A stretch of 64,000 nucleotides of DNA from Nannocystis sp. Lineage in GTDB: Bacteria > Myxococcota_A > Polyangia > Nannocystales > Nannocystaceae. Under the pieces are notes generated by a model, which was given only the letters and a program-made list of their open reading frames with translations, was not told the origin of the DNA and did not search any database. The position numbers were made by a program, and so were the translations under genes. The stretch lies in the NCBI RefSeq assembly GCF_016714285.1, contig NZ_JADJNN010000015.1, positions 1 to 64,000 of the forward strand, written 5' to 3'. Shown piece after piece: positions 61,064 to 64,000 of the stretch. How positions within the stretch are numbered: position 1 is the stretch's first letter; the number at the start of each line of letters is the position of its first letter.

Positions 61064-62041
61064 CTACCCGAGCCCAAGCAGCTCCGCCGCCGCATGATCC
61101 GGCGACACGACCCCCCGCCGCACCGCCTCCTCGAGCGCCGCCCGCCGCGACGCCACCGCCGGCTCGCCCACAAAGCGCTCGAGCAGCCCGGCCTCGATCG
61201 CCCGCCACATCCAGTACACCTGCTGCCGCGCCCGCCCCTCCGCGAACACCCCATCCCGCTCGAGCGCCGCGCGGTGCTCCACGATCGCCGCCCACAGCCC
61301 CGCGACCCCGTCCTGCGTCAGCGCCGAGCAGGTCAACACTGGCACCGTCCAGCCCGGATGCCGCGCCCGCATCAGGTGCAGCGCCGCCGCATACTCGCCG
61401 CGCGCCCGCGCAGCCGCGGCTGGGTCGGCGTCGGCCTTGGTGATCGCCAACACATCGACCAGCTCGAGGATCCCGCGCTTGATCCCCTGCAGCTCGTCGC
61501 CCGCGCCCGCGAGCATCAGGACCACGAAGCAGTCGACCAGCTGCGCCACCATCACCTCCGACTGCCCGACCCCCACCGTCTCGACCAGCACCACCTCGTA
61601 GCCCGCCGCCTCGCACAGCAGCAGCGTCTCGCGCGTGTGCCTGGCCACCCCACCGAGCGCCCCCAGCGACGGCGTCGGCCGCACGAAGGCCCGCGGGTCG
61701 CGGGCCAGCGACGGCATCCGCGTCTTGTCGCCGAGGATGCTGCCGCCGCTGACCAGCGAGCTCGGGTCGACCGCCAGCACCGCCACCCGCCGCCCCTGCG
61801 CCGTCAGGTAACCACCGAGCGCCTCGATCAGCGTGCTCTTGCCGACCCCCGGCACCCCCGTGATCCCGACTCGCTGCGCCCCGCCGGTGAACGGCAGCAG
61901 CGCCGCGACCACCGCCTGCGCCCGCGCCTGGTCGTCCGCCCGCAGGCTCTCGACCAGGGTGATCGCCCGCCCGAGCACCGCGCGATCGCCCGCACGCACC
62001 CCGGCCACGTACTCGTCGACGGCGAGGCGCTGCTTGCTCAT
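61064..62041 (-). CDS. meaB: Methylmalonyl-CoA mutase-associated GTPase MeaB
   Basis: A 325-residue G3E GTPase: Walker A GVPGVGKST (about residues 68-76), Walker B and switch region VLVETVGVGQSE, and the base motif ITKAD. MeaB/ArgK proteins load and protect the adenosylcobalamin of methylmalonyl-CoA mutase. The mutase genes are not in the window. ATG 62041 is chosen because MSKQRLAVDEYV matches the family start; the longer upstream frame is Arg-rich. Intact, normal length, cytoplasmic. Confidence 0.93.
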   Translation of the reverse strand: MSKQRLAVDEYVAGVRAGDRAVLGRAITLVESLRADDQARAQAVVAALLPFTGGAQRVGITGVPGVGKSTLIEALGGYLTAQGRRVAVLAVDPSSLVSGGSILGDKTRMPSLARDPRAFVRPTPSLGALGGVARHTRETLLLCEAAGYEVVLVETVGVGQSEVMVAQLVDCFVVLMLAGAGDELQGIKRGILELVDVLAITKADADPAAAARARGEYAAALHLMRARHPGWTVPVLTCSALTQDGVAGLWAAIVEHRAALERDGVFAEGRARQQVYWMWRAIEAGLLERFVGEPAVASRRAALEEAVRRGVVSPDHAAAELLGLG

Positions 62042-62138
62042 GACGGCCGCAGCGACCATACCCGCGGCGCTGCGCCGCGCGCAAGCGCGAGCTCTACGCC
62101 CTGTACGCAGGTCGCGAGCGCGGCGTATCATCGCCGCG

Positions 62139-63164
62139 ATGCTCCTCGCCGCGCAGCTCCGGCCGAGCCCCGCGCGCCAGCGCCTGTGCCGCCTCGTGGC
62201 TGTCCTCGTGGCCATGTCCCTCGGGACACCCGCCGTCGCCGCACCGGCCGGCAGCGAGGCCGACGACCCGGCGATCGCCGCCGCCACCCGCACCTACGAG
62301 GAGGGCATCACCTACCGCGACGCCGGCAACTTCATCGCCGCCGCCGAGTCCTTCACCACCGCCTACCGCGACCTGCCGATGAAGGAGCGCGAGACCCGGG
62401 CGATCGTCCTGTTCGACCTCATCGACGCCCGCCGCAACGCCTTCGCCGAGGGCGAGGGCCCGGGCCAGCTCTGCGAGTGCGAGCGCCTGCTCGTCGCCTA
62501 CCTCGAAGAGATCAAGCAGAGCTTCGGCAGCAAGGGCGACAAGTTCCCCGACACCCGCAAGGCCAAGAAGCTGCTCGCCGAGCTGCGCAAGCAGATCGAC
62601 GCCGCCCGCGGCGAGACCCCCGGCCTCGACTGCGCCACCACCCCGCTCGAGAAGCCCGCCGCCCCCGAGCCCGCGCCAGACCCCGCCCCCGACGTTAGCG
62701 ACAGGCCCGCGATGCCCGACGATCGCGGCGCCGCCACGCCGGACCCGGACCCCGCGCAGGCCCGTCGCGCCCGCACCTTCATGATCGCCGGCGCCGTCAG
62801 CACCGGCGTCGGCGGCCTCTTCCTCGGCATGATGACCGCCGGCCTCGTCGTCGGCCGCAACGCCGAGCGCGACGGCGACGCCCGCACCCAGGCCGCGATC
62901 GCCAGCGGCTCCCCGCTCTCGCAATACGACCCCGATCTGCAGGCCCTGATCGACCGCGGCAACCTCGGCAACCGCCTCGCCATCGCCGGCGGCGTGCTGG
63001 CCACCGCGGCGATCGCCGCCGGTGTCACGCTGCTCGTGCTCGGCCTGCGCGCCCGCCCGCGACCCCGCGCCGGAGCGGCCTCGATGGCCCCCAGGTTGGC
63101 CCCCGCTGTGGCCCCCGCCCTCGGCCCCAACTTCACCGGCGCCACGCTCGTGCTCCGCTTCTGA
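62139..63164 (+). CDS. TPR-like protein with signal peptide and two C-terminal membrane helices
   Basis: A 341-residue paralogue of the protein at 35159: signal peptide (LVAVLVAMSLGTPAVAA), helical region with EGITYRDAGNFIAAAESFTTAYRDL, a Pro/Asp-rich linker, two hydrophobic helices (FMIAGAVSTGVGGLFLGMMTAGLVV and LAIAGGVLATAAIAAGVTLLVLGL) and a tail ending GATLVLRF. The conserved terminal Phe and beta-like tail recall the other copy. Function unknown. It lies just upstream of a kinase gene on the same strand. A TGTCCC-TC... palindrome (62213-62226) sits in its signal-peptide codons. Confidence 0.8.
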   Translation: MLLAAQLRPSPARQRLCRLVAVLVAMSLGTPAVAAPAGSEADDPAIAAATRTYEEGITYRDAGNFIAAAESFTTAYRDLPMKERETRAIVLFDLIDARRNAFAEGEGPGQLCECERLLVAYLEEIKQSFGSKGDKFPDTRKAKKLLAELRKQIDAARGETPGLDCATTPLEKPAAPEPAPDPAPDVSDRPAMPDDRGAATPDPDPAQARRARTFMIAGAVSTGVGGLFLGMMTAGLVVGRNAERDGDARTQAAIASGSPLSQYDPDLQALIDRGNLGNRLAIAGGVLATAAIAAGVTLLVLGLRARPRPRAGAASMAPRLAPAVAPALGPNFTGATLVLRF

Positions 63165-63295
63165 GGCAGCGCCCGAGGCTCGCCAGCGCGCGCAACCTCG
63201 CGCTGATTCTGCCGCCGTCGCGCCGCTCCCCCGACGCCCCGCACGGCAGCGACGATCCGGTATTCTGCGCGTCTGTGGCAGTGAGCTCGAAGAGC

Positions 63296-64000
63296 ATGGG
63301 TGCAGCGAGCCCCGACATCGAGGTCGAGGACGACTGGGAATTGCTCGCGACCGCCGCCGCGCCGAAGCAGCAGACGCAGCTCACGCCCGGCGCCGAACAA
63401 CCGTGGACCGACCCCGAGACGCTGGTCGGCAGCCTGCTCGGCGAGCGCTACAAGCTGCTGCGCCTGATCGGCCAGGGTGGCATGGGCGCGGTCTACCTCG
63501 CCGAGCACGTCGTGATCGGCAAGCAGATCGCCGTCAAGGTCCTGAGCCCCGACTACAGCCGCAACCCCGGCGACGTCCAGCGATTCCTTCAAGAAGCCCG
63601 CGCCGCCTCGCTGATCCGCCACGACCACGTCGTCGACATCGCCGACTTCGGCCGCTCGCCGCAGGGCCACGCCTATATCGTGATGGAGTACCTCGAGGGC
63701 GAGGACCTCGCGCGCACGCTGCAGACCGTCGGCGTGATGAAGTGGTTCCGCGTCAGCAACATCATCCTGCAGATCAGCTCGGCCCTGGCCGCCGCCCACG
63801 CCAAGGGCATCATCCACCGCGACATGAAGCCCGAGAACTGCTTTCGGGTGAAGCGGGACAACGAGACCGACTACATCAAGGTCCTCGACTTCGGCATCGC
63901 CAAGATCGTCGACGACCGCTTCACCAAGGGCCAGCACTCGCTCACCATCGAGGGCGGCATCATCGGCACCCCCGAATACATCGCCCCCGAGCTGTGCCGC
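63296..64000 (+). CDS. Ser/Thr protein kinase (3' end outside window)
   Basis: The 235 codons visible cover most of a Hanks-type kinase domain: IGQGGMGAVYLAEH, Lys in IAVKVL, HRDMKPENCF, VLDFGIAKI and GTPEYIAPE, all catalytic residues present, unlike the degenerate kinase at 8539. An acidic, Gln-rich N-terminal segment of about 55 residues precedes it. ATG 63296 is used; GTG 63275 and 63281 are alternatives. What follows the kinase domain lies beyond the window. Co-oriented with the TPR-like gene 131 bases upstream. Confidence 0.92.
   Translation, partial: MGAASPDIEVEDDWELLATAAAPKQQTQLTPGAEQPWTDPETLVGSLLGERYKLLRLIGQGGMGAVYLAEHVVIGKQIAVKVLSPDYSRNPGDVQRFLQEARAASLIRHDHVVDIADFGRSPQGHAYIVMEYLEGEDLARTLQTVGVMKWFRVSNIILQISSALAAAHAKGIIHRDMKPENCFRVKRDNETDYIKVLDFGIAKIVDDRFTKGQHSLTIEGGIIGTPEYIAPELCR

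Overview
The window is high-GC bacterial DNA that reads like a myxobacterium of the Nannocystis/Plesiocystis type (inferred from gene content, not from a marker gene). The clues are many secreted lipoproteins with Ser/Thr-rich linkers and Cys-rich DUF4215, RCC1, NHL, FG-GAP, IgGFc-binding or ADYC domains, plus Ser/Thr kinases and an FHA/sigma-54 activator. I saw no rRNA, tRNA, CRISPR array or recognisable transposase.

Layout. 1-7.3 kb: a leftward, somewhat lower-GC block with a multicopper oxidase, a [NiFe]-hydrogenase large subunit without its small subunit, hypF, hypC and a SIS-domain isomerase cut by the window edge. 7.6-17.8 kb: a DUF4336 protein, a CHAT-protease/kinase-like fusion, and lipoproteins with DUF1554-like, RCC1, FG-GAP and NHL domains. 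17.9-21.8 kb: four lipoprotein genes joined by ATGA overlaps (beta-propeller, NHL, NHL, haem c/P460-like). 22-25.7 kb: arsenic resistance (arsR-acr3-arsC and divergent arsA). 25.8-39.8 kb: an acyltransferase, DUF4215 lipoproteins, an exported molybdenum hydroxylase with its FAD subunit and a tiny Cys-rich protein, an FtsW/RodA protein, a TPR-like membrane protein and an IgGFc-binding lipoprotein. 39.8-43.6 kb: a Septu-like ATPase/HNH pair, nth, a lipoprotein and gloA. 43.7-54 kb: pgi, a VIT/VWA/DUF2135 protein, a kinase/ADYC operon and a divergent FHA-sigma-54 activator. 54-64 kb: a haem/PD40 lipoprotein, a DUF4215 lipoprotein, a MATE transporter, a low-GC lipoprotein gene between 247-bp inverted repeats, meaB, a second TPR-like membrane protein and a kinase running off the end.

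How the genes work together. The arsenic genes form a complete efflux module. HypC and HypF serve hydrogenase maturation. The molybdenum enzyme has all its redox centres in two coupled genes. The kinase at 48.3-51.1 kb and the FHA activator at 52.5 kb are divergent and could form one phospho-signalling unit. Most of the rest is cell-surface display whose substrates cannot be read from sequence.

Quality caveat. At least eight genes carry frameshifts that restore a conserved protein when one or two bases are added or removed, usually in G/C runs. I annotate them as single genes and suspect consensus errors in the assembly.
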